Numbered from the stretch's first letter, positions 26,521 through 35,124 are shown. The stretch: 64,000 bases of DNA from Marinoscillum furvescens DSM 4134 (GCF_003386095.1 NZ_QREG01000004.1:248001-312000), one strand, 5' to 3'. The notes: generated from the sequence alone by a model not told the origin. Numbers and translations: made by a program.

Positions 26521-27302
26521 AATAATCGTTCGTTTCCACGCACCAGGCCGCGGCTGGAATCTTCGATGAATTTGATAATGTCGTCTCGCTCAGGAGTAGG
26601 AGGTTGCTCTAGTTTGATCTTGTCCAGGGCTTCGGTGTTGTTGAGGCCACTCAGGTAAAAAATCCGGAAGATGTCCTGTATCTCTCTGATTTTCTCATTG
26701 CTAAAGCCTCGTCTGCGAAGCCCGGTGGAGTTTACACCAGCATACGCCAAAGGGTCACGTGCAGCTGTGATATATGGAGGTACGTCTTTGCGCACCAGCG
26801 ACCCGCCTGATATCATGGTATGTGCACCTATTTTTACAAACTGATGAATGGCTGTGGTGCCTCCCACGAAAGCATGTTTGCCCAGATGAACGTGCCCAGC
26901 CATCTGCACACTATTGGCCAGGATGACATGATCACTGATCACACAATCGTGAGCTATGTGGGTATACGCCATAAGTACGCAGTGAGCACCCACCGCAGTA
27001 TTGCCACGATCCAGTGCAGTGCCTTTATTTACAGTGACGCATTCGCGAATGGTGGTATCATTGCCGATGGTCACGGTGGTTTCTTCACCTCGGTATTTCA
27101 AATCCTGTGGCTCTGCAGCAATCACCGCTCCGGGAAAAATCCTGCAACGCTCACCTATGCGTGCGCCATCCATGATGGTGACGTTTGGGCCGATCCAGGT
27201 GTTGTCACCAATGGTAACGTCATCGGCTATGTAGCTAAATGGGCCTATGGTCACATTTTGGCCTATGTGTGCCTGTGTGCTGACGTGTGCTTCGTGAATC
27301 AT
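26517..27302 (-). CDS. lpxA: UDP-N-acetylglucosamine O-acyltransferase LpxA
   Basis: First enzyme of lipid A synthesis: moves a 3-hydroxyacyl chain from ACP to the 3-OH of UDP-GlcNAc. The 261-residue protein has the hexapeptide left-handed beta-helix (I-G repeats from residue 12 on), the catalytic His in YTHIAHDCVI near residue 122, and the C-terminal helical domain (RRRGFSNEKIREIQDIFRIFY) typical of LpxA. Start and stop overlap the neighbouring genes by four bases each. Confidence 0.96.
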   Translation of the reverse strand: MIHEAHVSTQAHIGQNVTIGPFSYIADDVTIGDNTWIGPNVTIMDGARIGERCRIFPGAVIAAEPQDLKYRGEETTVTIGNDTTIRECVTVNKGTALDRGNTAVGAHCVLMAYTHIAHDCVISDHVILANSVQMAGHVHLGKHAFVGGTTAIHQFVKIGAHTMISGGSLVRKDVPPYITAARDPLAYAGVNSTGLRRRGFSNEKIREIQDIFRIFYLSGLNNTEALDKIKLEQPPTPERDDIIKFIEDSSRGLVRGNERLL

Positions 27303-28693
27303 AAATCTTTTCGTACGATGCTGGCGGTCATGATGCCTTCACAAACCAGGTTGTTACCGACGTAAGCTGCACCTTTCATTTTAGCAAATCCCCTGCGGAT
27401 CGGCTGCATAAGTTCCAGTTTCATCACTAGCGTATCGCCGGGTACTACCATCTTTCTAAACTTGAAATTTTCGATCCCCAGGAAGTAGGTCCAGTAGTTT
27501 TCTGGGTCAGGCACAGTATTGAGCACGAGGATACCGCCGATTTGCGCCATGGCTTCCACTTGCAATACGCCCGGCATTACGGGGTTGCCAGGGAAATGGC
27601 CTGCGAAAAAGGGCTCGTTCATCGTGACGTTTTTGATGCCAGCAACTTGCTGATCGTCCAGGTGGAAGATCTTATCGATGAGCAAAAAAGGATACCGGTG
27701 AGGCAGCAGTTTGGTGATTTTGTTGATGTCCAATACCGCGGGCACCTTGGGGTCATACTGCGGGATATTGGAGTGGCTTTCACCGGCCATTATTTTTTTA
27801 AGCTTGCGAGCAAAAGCGATGTTGGTGCTGTGGCCTGGGCGGGCAGCGAGAATCTGTGCTTTAATGGGGCGGCCTACCAGAGCCAGGTCACCCATTACGT
27901 CCATGAGTTTATGACGTGCAGGTTCGTTGCTATAGTGGAGTTGTTCTTTGTTGAGAATCCCTTCCTCAAAGTGCTCGATGTGCTCCTTGCCGAGCATTTT
28001 ACATAGCTCTGCTACCTCAGATGGTTCCACTTTGCGGTCTACCACTACTACGGCATTGCTCAGGTCACCGCCTTTGATGAGGTTTTGCTTGTGGAGCTCT
28101 TCTATTTCGTGCAAAAAGCAAAAAGTCCTGCTTTTGGCTATATCTCGTTCGAAATCTTGCAGCTTGTTGAGTGAAGCATGCTGGCTGCCCAGCACCTGCG
28201 AGTTGTAGTCTACCATCACGGTGATGCGGTAGTCATCAAGTGGGAGTGCAGCTATTTCTACCCCCAGGTTTTTGTCCTGCAGAAATATGCTTTCGGGTAT
28301 TTCATAGAAGTTTCGCTGGGCATTTTGCTCTTTGATGCCTGCAGAGGTGAGTGCCTCCACGAAGGGCTGAGCGCTACCGTCCATGATCGGTATCTCTACG
28401 CCTGTGACTTCTATGGTGATGTTGTCTATCTCAAGCCCCACCAATGCCGCAAGCACGTGCTCTACGGTGTGGATCACTGCTCCGTCTTTTTCCAGTGTAG
28501 TACCGCGCGTCACTCCAGTGACAAAATCCACATCCGCAGGGATAATGGGCTGCCCCTCCAGGTCCATACGCTGAAAACGAATTCCCTGATTGGGTCGGGC
28601 AGGCGCAAACGTAAGCTCACATGGAGCCCCTGTGTGGAGTCCATGTCCCTTTATGCTGATCGGCTTGCTGATGGTCTGCTGATAGAGTTTCAT
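27299..28693 (-). CDS. lpxC/fabZ: Bifunctional LpxC deacetylase / FabZ dehydratase
   Basis: A 464-residue fusion known from Bacteroidota. The LpxC half (1-310) deacetylates UDP-3-O-acyl-GlcNAc and carries zinc ligands in HTVEHVLAAL near residue 77 and in KLMDVMGDLAL near 240, with the catalytic RPGHSTN near 290. The FabZ half (about 320-464) dehydrates 3-hydroxyacyl-ACP, with the active-site His in FFAGHFPGNPVMPG and Glu in VLQVEAMAQ. Having both on one chain links lipid A and fatty acid synthesis, which compete for the same acyl-ACP. Four-base overlaps on both sides. Confidence 0.96.
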   Translation of the reverse strand: MKLYQQTISKPISIKGHGLHTGAPCELTFAPARPNQGIRFQRMDLEGQPIIPADVDFVTGVTRGTTLEKDGAVIHTVEHVLAALVGLEIDNITIEVTGVEIPIMDGSAQPFVEALTSAGIKEQNAQRNFYEIPESIFLQDKNLGVEIAALPLDDYRITVMVDYNSQVLGSQHASLNKLQDFERDIAKSRTFCFLHEIEELHKQNLIKGGDLSNAVVVVDRKVEPSEVAELCKMLGKEHIEHFEEGILNKEQLHYSNEPARHKLMDVMGDLALVGRPIKAQILAARPGHSTNIAFARKLKKIMAGESHSNIPQYDPKVPAVLDINKITKLLPHRYPFLLIDKIFHLDDQQVAGIKNVTMNEPFFAGHFPGNPVMPGVLQVEAMAQIGGILVLNTVPDPENYWTYFLGIENFKFRKMVVPGDTLVMKLELMQPIRRGFAKMKGAAYVGNNLVCEGIMTASIVRKDL

Positions 28694-29736
28694 TTGGAGG
28701 TTTTGCCTGAAGTCAAATTTAGGAGTTTTTGTTCAAGATGCTCAATTCGGCTCATGAGTTCTGGGAGCTTCTTGTATACGGCGTAGGACTTCAGGTAGTT
28801 GTGGCGATCGATGGCGGGTACGCCAAAAAGGATCTGGTCTGATTTGGTGTTTTTGGTGACGCCTGACCGTGCGCCCACTGTGGTATGGTCGGCAATGGTG
28901 ATATGGCCTACTGTGCCCACCTGGCCACCGATTTTCACGTATTTTCCTACTTTGGCTGAGCCTGAAATGCCCGTTTGGGCGGCAATCACGGTATGCATGT
29001 CTATGGAGACATTGTGAGCGACCTGAACCAGGTTGTCAATTTTTACTCCGTCCGCAATGACTGTAGACCCCACCGTAGCACAATCGATGGTGGTGTTGGC
29101 TCCAATGTCTACATGGTTGCCGAGCACCACATTGCCCGTCTGGGGGATGTTTTGGTACGAACCATCTGGCTGTGGGGCAAACCCAAATCCATGAGAACCG
29201 ATGACCGCTCCGGCGTGTATGTTGCAGTAGCTACCTACATGTGTGCCGGGGTAGAGCTTTGCGCCGGGGTAGATGATGCTATGGTCACCTATGACACAGC
29301 CATCACCAATATATGCCTGCGGGTGGATTTTGACATGATTGCCCAGTGCTACATCATCACCCAGATAGGCCATGGCTCCAATGTATACCTCCGCGCCCCA
29401 TTTCACATTTTTACCGACAGAATGTGGTGTTTCCAGGCCTGACTTTGCCTGACCTGCTGCACGCTGAAAGTGTGCCAGAAGCGTGGAAAACGCCAGGTAG
29501 GGGTCATCTACGGTGATAAAGTCCAGGTTAGGATAGTCCGCAGTGTGGAAATCCTTTGCTACCAGAATGCCTCCGGCAGTAGAGTGCTCCAGAAATTTGA
29601 GGTATTTGGGGTTGGCCAAAAACGTAAGCTCGTCCTTTGTAGCCGCTTCTATTTTGCCCAGGCCAGTAATCGTTTTTTTGGCATTGCCAGCGCAATGTCC
29701 GTCCAACAGTTGTGCTATTTGACCGAGTGTCATCAT
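28690..29736 (-). CDS. lpxD: UDP-3-O-(3-hydroxyacyl)glucosamine N-acyltransferase LpxD
   Basis: Third lipid A enzyme, N-acylating UDP-3-O-acyl-glucosamine. The 348-residue protein has the N-terminal uridine-binding domain (about 1-100, with IEAATKDELTFLANPKY), then the hexapeptide beta-helix, with the catalytic His in VQVAHNVSI near residue 237, and a C-terminal helix (ELMSRIEHLEQKLLNL). Translationally coupled to both neighbours through four-base overlaps. Confidence 0.96.
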   Translation of the reverse strand: MMTLGQIAQLLDGHCAGNAKKTITGLGKIEAATKDELTFLANPKYLKFLEHSTAGGILVAKDFHTADYPNLDFITVDDPYLAFSTLLAHFQRAAGQAKSGLETPHSVGKNVKWGAEVYIGAMAYLGDDVALGNHVKIHPQAYIGDGCVIGDHSIIYPGAKLYPGTHVGSYCNIHAGAVIGSHGFGFAPQPDGSYQNIPQTGNVVLGNHVDIGANTTIDCATVGSTVIADGVKIDNLVQVAHNVSIDMHTVIAAQTGISGSAKVGKYVKIGGQVGTVGHITIADHTTVGARSGVTKNTKSDQILFGVPAIDRHNYLKSYAVYKKLPELMSRIEHLEQKLLNLTSGKTSK

Positions 29737-30989
29737 ACGGGAGACTCTTCCTGTGGGAGTTCTGGTAGTGTGAGGTTTTTCGGATAGCAGAGGTAGTATT
29801 TTTTCACGATTTTGCTCATCGCTTTGATGTTTGGAAGGTCAGTAGCCTGTGCTACGTCTACTACTTCACCGGTTTTCATCAATATATTGATACTGCCACC
29901 CCTGGCAATGTATGCGGAGTTGCTGATGCTTCCTTTCTGTATGAAATGCTTCGTTTCGGCCTGAGTAAGGCCTTCCTCCTGAAGCTGCTGCTGTAGTGAG
30001 TCGGTGAGCTCCGAAGGGAACTTTTCGTTGGAAAGCTTGATGGCCCACAGTCGGCGGTTGAGCAGGGCATGACTGAGCCGCGCCAGTACCACATCATCGT
30101 GAGACTGCCACATCTTGATGCACCCCCAGATGTCTGTGTCGTCTAGCATGGTGAAGATGTCTAGCAGGTCTTTGTCATCAAAAAACTCCTGACGGCTAAT
30201 GTCGCGCTCCAGAAAGATGCGAAAGGCAGGAGTGGCTGGCACATCTTTGCCTTTTTGCGTCAGCTTTTTTGCGCGCTTGATCAGGGAGATGAGCATGGCT
30301 TCTGCTGCTACAGAGGTTTTGTGCAGGTAGACCTGCCAGTACATGAGCCTTCTCGCACTGAGAAAATTTTCTATGCTGTAGATTCCTTTTTCCTCTACTA
30401 CCAGCTGATCGTTTTCCACATTGATCATTTTGATGATGCGCTCTGCGCCGATGGTGCCTTCGTATACGCCCGTGAAAAAGCTATCACGCTTCAGGTAATC
30501 CAGCCGGTCTACATCCAGTTGGCTGGATACGAGCTGATGCAAAAACTTGCGGTGATAGGTGCCGGTAAATATCTGCTTGGCCATCTCCAGGCGGCCGCCA
30601 AATTCTTTGTTGAGCTTGTCAAATATCCACAGGGAAATCTGCTCGTGCTGTACATCCTGAAACAGGCTAAACTCCAGTGTGTGAGAAAAAGGACCATGGC
30701 CCACGTCGTGCAGGAGGATGGCTATGAGTGCTGCTTCATACTCTGCATCGAAGATCATCACACCTTTGGTGCGCAGTGTATCCAACGTTTTTTGCATCAG
30801 ATACGTAGCACCTATAGCATGGTGAAACCGTGTATGCAGTGCGCCGGGATACACCAGATCGGTAAGGCCGAGCTGCTTGATCCTGCGCAGCCTTTGAAAA
30901 TATGAATGCTCAATAATATCAAATACCAATTCGTTGGGTATATTGATGAATCCGTAAACAGGATCATTGAGTATTTTCTTTTTATTCAA
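29733..30989 (-). CDS. HD domain phosphohydrolase, SAMHD1/dGTPase-like
   Basis: A 418-residue protein with the HD metal site: RLRRIKQLG and HTRFHHAIGATYL, then ILLHDVGHGPFSH near residue 95 and a downstream LDVDRLDYLKRD giving the last Asp. This pattern is that of SAMHD1-like dNTP triphosphohydrolases. It is first in the lipid A operon, joined to lpxD by a four-base overlap, and divergent from porX with only 47 bases between the two start codons. Its substrate is not shown. Confidence 0.9.
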   Translation of the reverse strand: MNKKKILNDPVYGFINIPNELVFDIIEHSYFQRLRRIKQLGLTDLVYPGALHTRFHHAIGATYLMQKTLDTLRTKGVMIFDAEYEAALIAILLHDVGHGPFSHTLEFSLFQDVQHEQISLWIFDKLNKEFGGRLEMAKQIFTGTYHRKFLHQLVSSQLDVDRLDYLKRDSFFTGVYEGTIGAERIIKMINVENDQLVVEEKGIYSIENFLSARRLMYWQVYLHKTSVAAEAMLISLIKRAKKLTQKGKDVPATPAFRIFLERDISRQEFFDDKDLLDIFTMLDDTDIWGCIKMWQSHDDVVLARLSHALLNRRLWAIKLSNEKFPSELTDSLQQQLQEEGLTQAETKHFIQKGSISNSAYIARGGSINILMKTGEVVDVAQATDLPNIKAMSKIVKKYYLCYPKNLTLPELPQEESPV

Positions 30990-31023
30990 AGCAAAAACGG
31001 TTTAATATTTGTTTTTCGAACGC

Positions 31024-31031
31024 CAAAAATA
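31024..31031 (-). promoter_or_regulatory. -7 box of the HD-lpx operon
   Basis: On the minus strand TATTTTTG (31031 to 31024) matches TAnnTTTG. The start would lie near 31017, about 28 bases before the HD gene. The box lies within the 47-base gap shared with divergent porX, so the two promoters must overlap. Confidence 0.4.
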
Positions 31032-31036
31032 GCTGA

Positions 31037-32590
31037 ATGCAGAAATATAGAATTTTATGGGCTGATGATGAAATAGACCTTCTCAAGCCACACATACTTT
31101 TTTTGAGTAACAAGGGCTTTGAGGTGACACCCGTAAACAGTGGTGCGGATGCACTGGAAGAAATCGATCATCAAACGTTCGATATCGTATTTTTAGATGA
31201 AAATATGCCCGGCATGACCGGCCTGGAGACGCTCAACTACATCAAGTCTACCCATCCCAACTTACCCGTGGTGATGATCACCAAAAGTGAGGAGGAGCAC
31301 ATCATGGAAGAGGCCATTGGCGCGAAGATCGCAGATTATTTGATCAAGCCCCTCAATCCTAACCAGATTTTGCTGTCGGTAAAGAAAATTTTGGACAACA
31401 AGCGCATTGTCTCGGAGCATACCAATCAGGGCTACTTGCAGGAGTTTCAGAAGCTGAGCATGGACGTGCAGGATTTGGAAGATTTTGAGGGGTGGGCAGA
31501 GCTCTATCGCAAGCTGGTTTACTGGGACCTGGAAATAGACGATACCGATGATAAGAGCATGCTGGAAGTGCTCAACAATCAGCGCTCTGAGGCCAATCAG
31601 CGTTTTTCGGATTTTTTGGAAGAAAACTATAAAGACTGGATCACGGATCCGGACGTGGACCGCCCGCTGATGTCGCATCAGGTGCTGAAAAAGAAAGTCT
31701 TTCCGCTCCTAAAGCAAGAAAAGCCGGTGTTTTTGATTGTGATCGACAACCTGAGGTATGACCAATGGGAAATCTTGCAGCCCGAAATAGCGGAGCTCTT
31801 TGATGTGTCTAACAAGGAATATTATTACTCCATATTGCCGACTACTACGGCTTATGCCAGAAATGCACTGTTTGCGGGTATGATGCCTTTGGATATTTCC
31901 AAAAATCACCCGAAGCTATGGGTAGGTGAGGATGTGGAAGAGGGCAAAAACCTGCATGAGTCGAAGCTTTTGGGTGAAAACCTAAAGAAAGAGCGACTGG
32001 ATGTAAAGTACAGCTACCACAAAATAGTAAAGATGCAGGATGGAAAGAATCTGGTGGATGGAGCCAAAAACCTGCTGAAGAATCAGCTCAATGCGATCGT
32101 ATTCAACTTTGTGGACATGCTGAGCCATGCACGCACCGACATGCAGATGATCCGCGAGCTGGCGCCAGACGAGTCGGCCTACCGCTCACTCACCCGGTCT
32201 TGGTTTAACCACTCATCGCTGTATGACCTGCTGAAGTTTCTCAGCGAACAAGACGTGAAAGTGGTGGTGACTACCGATCATGGCACGATAAGGGTGAAGA
32301 AGCCCTGCAAGATCATAGGCGATAGAAATACCAACACCAACCTGCGCTACAAAGCAGGCAAAAACCTGGCTTTCGATGAGGGCGATGTGTTTTTTACACG
32401 AAACCCTGAAGAACTACGCCTTCCTAAAGTGAATGTGAGCACGAGCTTTGCTTTTGCACGGGAAGACTTTTTCTTTGCGTATCCAAACAATTTTAACCAC
32501 TACGTGAACTTCTACAGGGATACTTTCCAGCATGGGGGAGTGAGTATGGAAGAGGTGATCGTGCCATTGGTGGAGCTAAGTCCGAAATGA
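31037..32590 (+). CDS. porX: PorX-type response regulator with alkaline phosphatase/PglZ domain
   Basis: A 517-residue two-domain protein. Residues 1-120 are a receiver with acidic pair D10/D11, phosphoacceptor D54 (FLDENMPGMTG), and the conserved Lys in DYLIKPLNP. Residues about 200-517 are the alkaline-phosphatase-superfamily PglZ domain: LIVIDNLRYDQWE, the TTTAYARNA nucleophile region, the TDHGTIR metal motif and the closing FQHGGVSMEEVIVPLV. PorX with the kinase PorY controls T9SS expression and function and hydrolyses cyclic oligonucleotides in vitro. porY is not in the window. tsaE overlaps its 3' end by four bases. Confidence 0.95.
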   Translation: MQKYRILWADDEIDLLKPHILFLSNKGFEVTPVNSGADALEEIDHQTFDIVFLDENMPGMTGLETLNYIKSTHPNLPVVMITKSEEEHIMEEAIGAKIADYLIKPLNPNQILLSVKKILDNKRIVSEHTNQGYLQEFQKLSMDVQDLEDFEGWAELYRKLVYWDLEIDDTDDKSMLEVLNNQRSEANQRFSDFLEENYKDWITDPDVDRPLMSHQVLKKKVFPLLKQEKPVFLIVIDNLRYDQWEILQPEIAELFDVSNKEYYYSILPTTTAYARNALFAGMMPLDISKNHPKLWVGEDVEEGKNLHESKLLGENLKKERLDVKYSYHKIVKMQDGKNLVDGAKNLLKNQLNAIVFNFVDMLSHARTDMQMIRELAPDESAYRSLTRSWFNHSSLYDLLKFLSEQDVKVVVTTDHGTIRVKKPCKIIGDRNTNTNLRYKAGKNLAFDEGDVFFTRNPEELRLPKVNVSTSFAFAREDFFFAYPNNFNHYVNFYRDTFQHGGVSMEEVIVPLVELSPK

Positions 32591-33015
32591 AAACACTAAC
32601 GATTGCTTACGAGTCTGAGCTGGCAGATGTAGCCCGCGAGCTATTGCCACTGATACAGCGCCAACCTATCGTATGCTTCCATGGTGAGATGGGAGCCGGC
32701 AAAACCACACTGATCAAAGTGATATGCGAGCAGCTGGGTGTGCAAGATGCGATGAGTTCTCCCACGTTTTCGATAGTCAATGAATACCGCGATGCGGAAG
32801 ATGCGCCCATCTATCATTTCGATTTTTATCGGGTGGAGAAGCTACAGGAGGCGTTGGATATTGGGGCGGATGAGTACTTCTACTCGGGAGATGTGTGTCT
32901 GATAGAGTGGCCTGAGATGATAAAGGAGCTGATTCCAGAGTCTCACCTTGAAATAAATATTAAATTAGTGGGAGCGAACCAACGTGAAATAACCATCCTT
33001 TCGCATGGCGGATAA
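32587..33015 (+). CDS. tsaE: tRNA threonylcarbamoyladenosine biosynthesis ATPase TsaE
   Basis: A 142-residue P-loop ATPase that acts with TsaB and TsaD in t6A37 tRNA modification. Walker A is GEMGAGKTTL near residue 34; the family's SSPTFSIVNEY, YHFDFYRV and IEWPEMI motifs follow. It overlaps porX by four bases and alanine dehydrogenase by eleven, a coupled three-gene operon. Confidence 0.96.
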   Translation: MKTLTIAYESELADVARELLPLIQRQPIVCFHGEMGAGKTTLIKVICEQLGVQDAMSSPTFSIVNEYRDAEDAPIYHFDFYRVEKLQEALDIGADEYFYSGDVCLIEWPEMIKELIPESHLEINIKLVGANQREITILSHGG

Positions 33016-34231
33016 AATGAAATCAGGATTTGCAGAGCTGGCCCGTGAGCAGCGATTATATACACAGGAGGCTCCCGCCAAAGTGCAAAAGCAGTCGCGT
33101 GCTTTGTTTATAGGAGTGCCTCGCGAGGTGTCTTTGCAGGAGAGCAGGGTATCGCTAAAACCGGAGTCTGTAGAGGTACTCACCAGCAATGGCCATGAGG
33201 TATGGGTAGAAGCTGGTGCTGGCAAGTCTGCCAACTATACAGATAACGAGTATAGCGAGGCTGGTGCCAAAATAGTAGAAGCGCGCAAGGAGGTTTTTCA
33301 GGCCAATATCGTACTGAAGGTGGAGCCACCCACCATGAAGGAAATCGACCTGCTCAATGAGGGGGCTACGATCATTTCGGCTTTTCAGTCTGGCCGGCAG
33401 TCGGTAGATTTTATCCATGCCCTCAATAAGAAGAAAATTACGGCCATCGGCTATGAGTTTATCGAAGACAAAGTAGGGGGCTTGCCACTGGTGCGGGCCA
33501 TGAGCGAAATAGCCGGGAGTACGGTGATGCTCATAGCTGCTGAGCTGCTGAGCAATACCAGTGGCGGACAAGGGGTGATCCTTGGCGGTATTACCGGAGT
33601 GCCACCTACTCAGGTGGTGATAGTGGGTGCAGGTACCGTGGCGGAGTATGCTGCGCGAGCGTCTATAGGACTGGGCGTAGACATCCGTATCTTTGACAAT
33701 CACATCTACAAGCTGCGCCGCATCAAGCATGCCCTGGGGCAGCAGATCCATACTTCTACCATAGACAATGCCACGCTTTCGCACGCTTTGGCGAATGCCG
33801 ATGTAGTGATCGGAGCAATACGAGCAGAAAAGGGTAGAAACAAGTGTGTCATCACCGAGGAAATGGTGAGTCAGATGAAGCCAGGATCAGTGATCATAGA
33901 CGTGACGATAGATCAGGGCGGCTGTATAGCTACCAGTGAGATGACCAGCCACAACAAGCCTACATTTACACGGCATGGTGTAGTGCACTACTGCGTGCCC
34001 AATATAGCTTCTCGTGTGGCGCGCACGGCTTCTATAGCCATATCCAACATATTTACTCCCATACTCCTGCATGTGGCGGATGCTGGAGGTATCGATGAGA
34101 TGATCTTTAATCATCCGTGGTTTATGCGCGGGGTGTATACCTATAGAGGGAGTGTGTGCAACATCCACCTGGCCCGAAAGTACAATCTGGGCTATAAGGA
34201 CCTCAACTTGCTGATGGCGGCCCGGTTTTAG
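33005..34231 (+). CDS. ald: Alanine dehydrogenase
   Basis: A 408-residue NAD-dependent enzyme (pyruvate + ammonia to L-alanine and back) of the alanine dehydrogenase / pyridine-nucleotide transhydrogenase family. The N-terminal domain has GVPREVSLQESRVSLKPE and the conserved Lys in NIVLKVEPP; the Rossmann domain has VVIVGAGTVAEYAAR near residue 210; the DVTIDQGGC and HYCVPNIASRVARTAS segments are family-typical. It carries an extra ~25 residues at the N terminus, where it overlaps tsaE by eleven bases. Confidence 0.93.
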   Translation: MADKMKSGFAELAREQRLYTQEAPAKVQKQSRALFIGVPREVSLQESRVSLKPESVEVLTSNGHEVWVEAGAGKSANYTDNEYSEAGAKIVEARKEVFQANIVLKVEPPTMKEIDLLNEGATIISAFQSGRQSVDFIHALNKKKITAIGYEFIEDKVGGLPLVRAMSEIAGSTVMLIAAELLSNTSGGQGVILGGITGVPPTQVVIVGAGTVAEYAARASIGLGVDIRIFDNHIYKLRRIKHALGQQIHTSTIDNATLSHALANADVVIGAIRAEKGRNKCVITEEMVSQMKPGSVIIDVTIDQGGCIATSEMTSHNKPTFTRHGVVHYCVPNIASRVARTASIAISNIFTPILLHVADAGGIDEMIFNHPWFMRGVYTYRGSVCNIHLARKYNLGYKDLNLLMAARF

Positions 34232-34265
34232 AGGTTGTTGGGTGTCGCTTTCTTGATTTAAAAAC

Positions 34266-34463
34266 TTACAAGTTCGCCCATGCCTCATCTTCTTCTGGGG
34301 TGTTCCAATCTTTTGACAGTACCTGTTCGCTGGCATAGGTAGTTGCTATGCGTTCCTGCTGCTTTTGTTTAAACTTCAAGAATTTCATGTACTGATAGAG
34401 GTCGGCTAATAACCTGTCTGGGATTTCATTGATCTCTTTTTGTATTTTCTCTCTGATCAGCAT
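34266..34463 (-). CDS. Antitoxin-like small protein (DUF2281-type), orphan
   Basis: A 65-residue protein from Met at 34463. The first half is an amphipathic helix (REKIQKEINEIPDRLLADL then YQYMKFLKFKQKQQ), and it ends with KDWNTPEEDEAWANL, the acidic tail pattern of many type II antitoxins that normally precede a RelE- or PemK-like toxin. No toxin gene follows: the minus strand runs into the 3' end of ald 34 bases later. The frame is open 43 codons further upstream but without family character. The family call rests on memory of the motif. Confidence 0.6.
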   Translation of the reverse strand: MLIREKIQKEINEIPDRLLADLYQYMKFLKFKQKQQERIATTYASEQVLSKDWNTPEEDEAWANL

Positions 34464-34590
34464 AAGTACTACTTTAATACAAAATAACGATTTCCATCCA
34501 ACTTTTGATTGCGGTAACCGGTGATGTTTTCCTATAGATGGTTTAAAGTACAACGTTGACTGTTTTTGTATTGTTCTTGCAAAGCGTTGC

Positions 34591-34869
34591 ATGCGTTTAT
34601 TTGCGTCTTTGTGAGCTCCCTCGGACGGGTGATGCGTTTTTCTGCGTGTTTATGGGCTCCCCCGGCTGGGTGATGCGTTTTTCCGTGATGGTGGTGCGTT
34701 CCCCTTCGCCGGCATGGATTCCCCAAGACAGATCGTGCGTTCCCCTAGGGAGGTGATGCGTTTTTCGCTGGCGGCATGCGTTCCCCTCAGAAGAAGATGC
34801 GTTTTATTGGCTGGATGGTGCATTCCCCCGTGTGGGCATGGACTGCCCAGGGGTGGTGATGCGTTTTTT
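34591..34869. repeat. Degenerate tandem array, about 20.6 bp per unit
   Basis: Thirteen units of 20 or 21 bp plus a partial one, starting at 34591, 34612, 34632, 34652, 34673, 34694, 34714, 34735, 34756, 34776, 34797, 34818, 34838 and 34859. Each starts with a form of ATGCGTT and is followed either by a T run (ATGCGTTTTT) or a C run (ATGCGTTCCCC). T-type and C-type units mostly alternate, giving a 41-bp dimer. No function is known to me. It is not a CRISPR: there are no unique spacers between conserved repeats. Confidence 0.8.
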
Positions 34870-34878
34870 GAGTGAGCT

Positions 34879-34974
34879 AAAACCTTGGAGGTTTTCAAAA
34901 CCTCCAAGGTTTACAGCGGGCCCTTGTTGGTCTTATGATCAACGAGGGAGTGGAGAGAGCTGCAGGTGATAACA
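34879..34974. repeat. 96-bp hairpin-rich dispersed repeat, copy 1
   Basis: Begins with a near-palindrome: AAACCTTGGAGGTTTT, one base, then its exact complement (34880-34912). A second hairpin GTTGGTC/GATCAAC follows. It matches copy 2 at 36408-36503 over 96 bases with no gap. The two copies lie in the same orientation, 1.5 kb apart, and flank a hydrolase gene and a broken toxin-antitoxin pair. Confidence 0.85.
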
Positions 34975-35004
34975 CCTACAGCGGCAGGGGGTAGCGTGGT
35001 GCCC

Positions 35005-35124
35005 CTAACAATTTTAACGATCACGAGCAGAGCGGACTCAGGAGGGGTGTATTATAGGCTTTACAGCTGCTAATTCATAGATATTTTGCGAAAAATGGTT
35101 TGTTGGGGCTGCTCAATCTGTTAG
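35005..35124. repeat. Nested two-part inverted repeat, attC-like outline
   Basis: CTAACA (35005-35010) and GAGCAG (35025-35030) are mirrored by CTGCTC (35109-35114) and TGTTAG (35119-35124). The right end reads GTTAGAT, fitting the GTTRRRY core of integron attC sites; the left end reads CCCTAAC, one base off RYYYAAC. Length 120 bases is within the attC range. No integrase is in the window, so this is only a suggestion. Confidence 0.22.

Noticed and set aside
27542-28786. Plus-strand frames of 154 and 202 codons opposite lpxC/fabZ
   Set aside because: Antisense shadows of a well-supported operon; low-quality composition.
34591-34869. CRISPR array
   Set aside because: Units are 20-21 bp, contiguous and degenerate; there are no unique spacers between conserved repeats.
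34532-34907. Two minus-strand frames through the 20.6-bp array (His/Lys/Arg/Pro-rich)
   Set aside because: They are translations of the degenerate repeat; unit length is not a multiple of three and no fold or start signal supports them. Possible relic coding is noted in the array finding.
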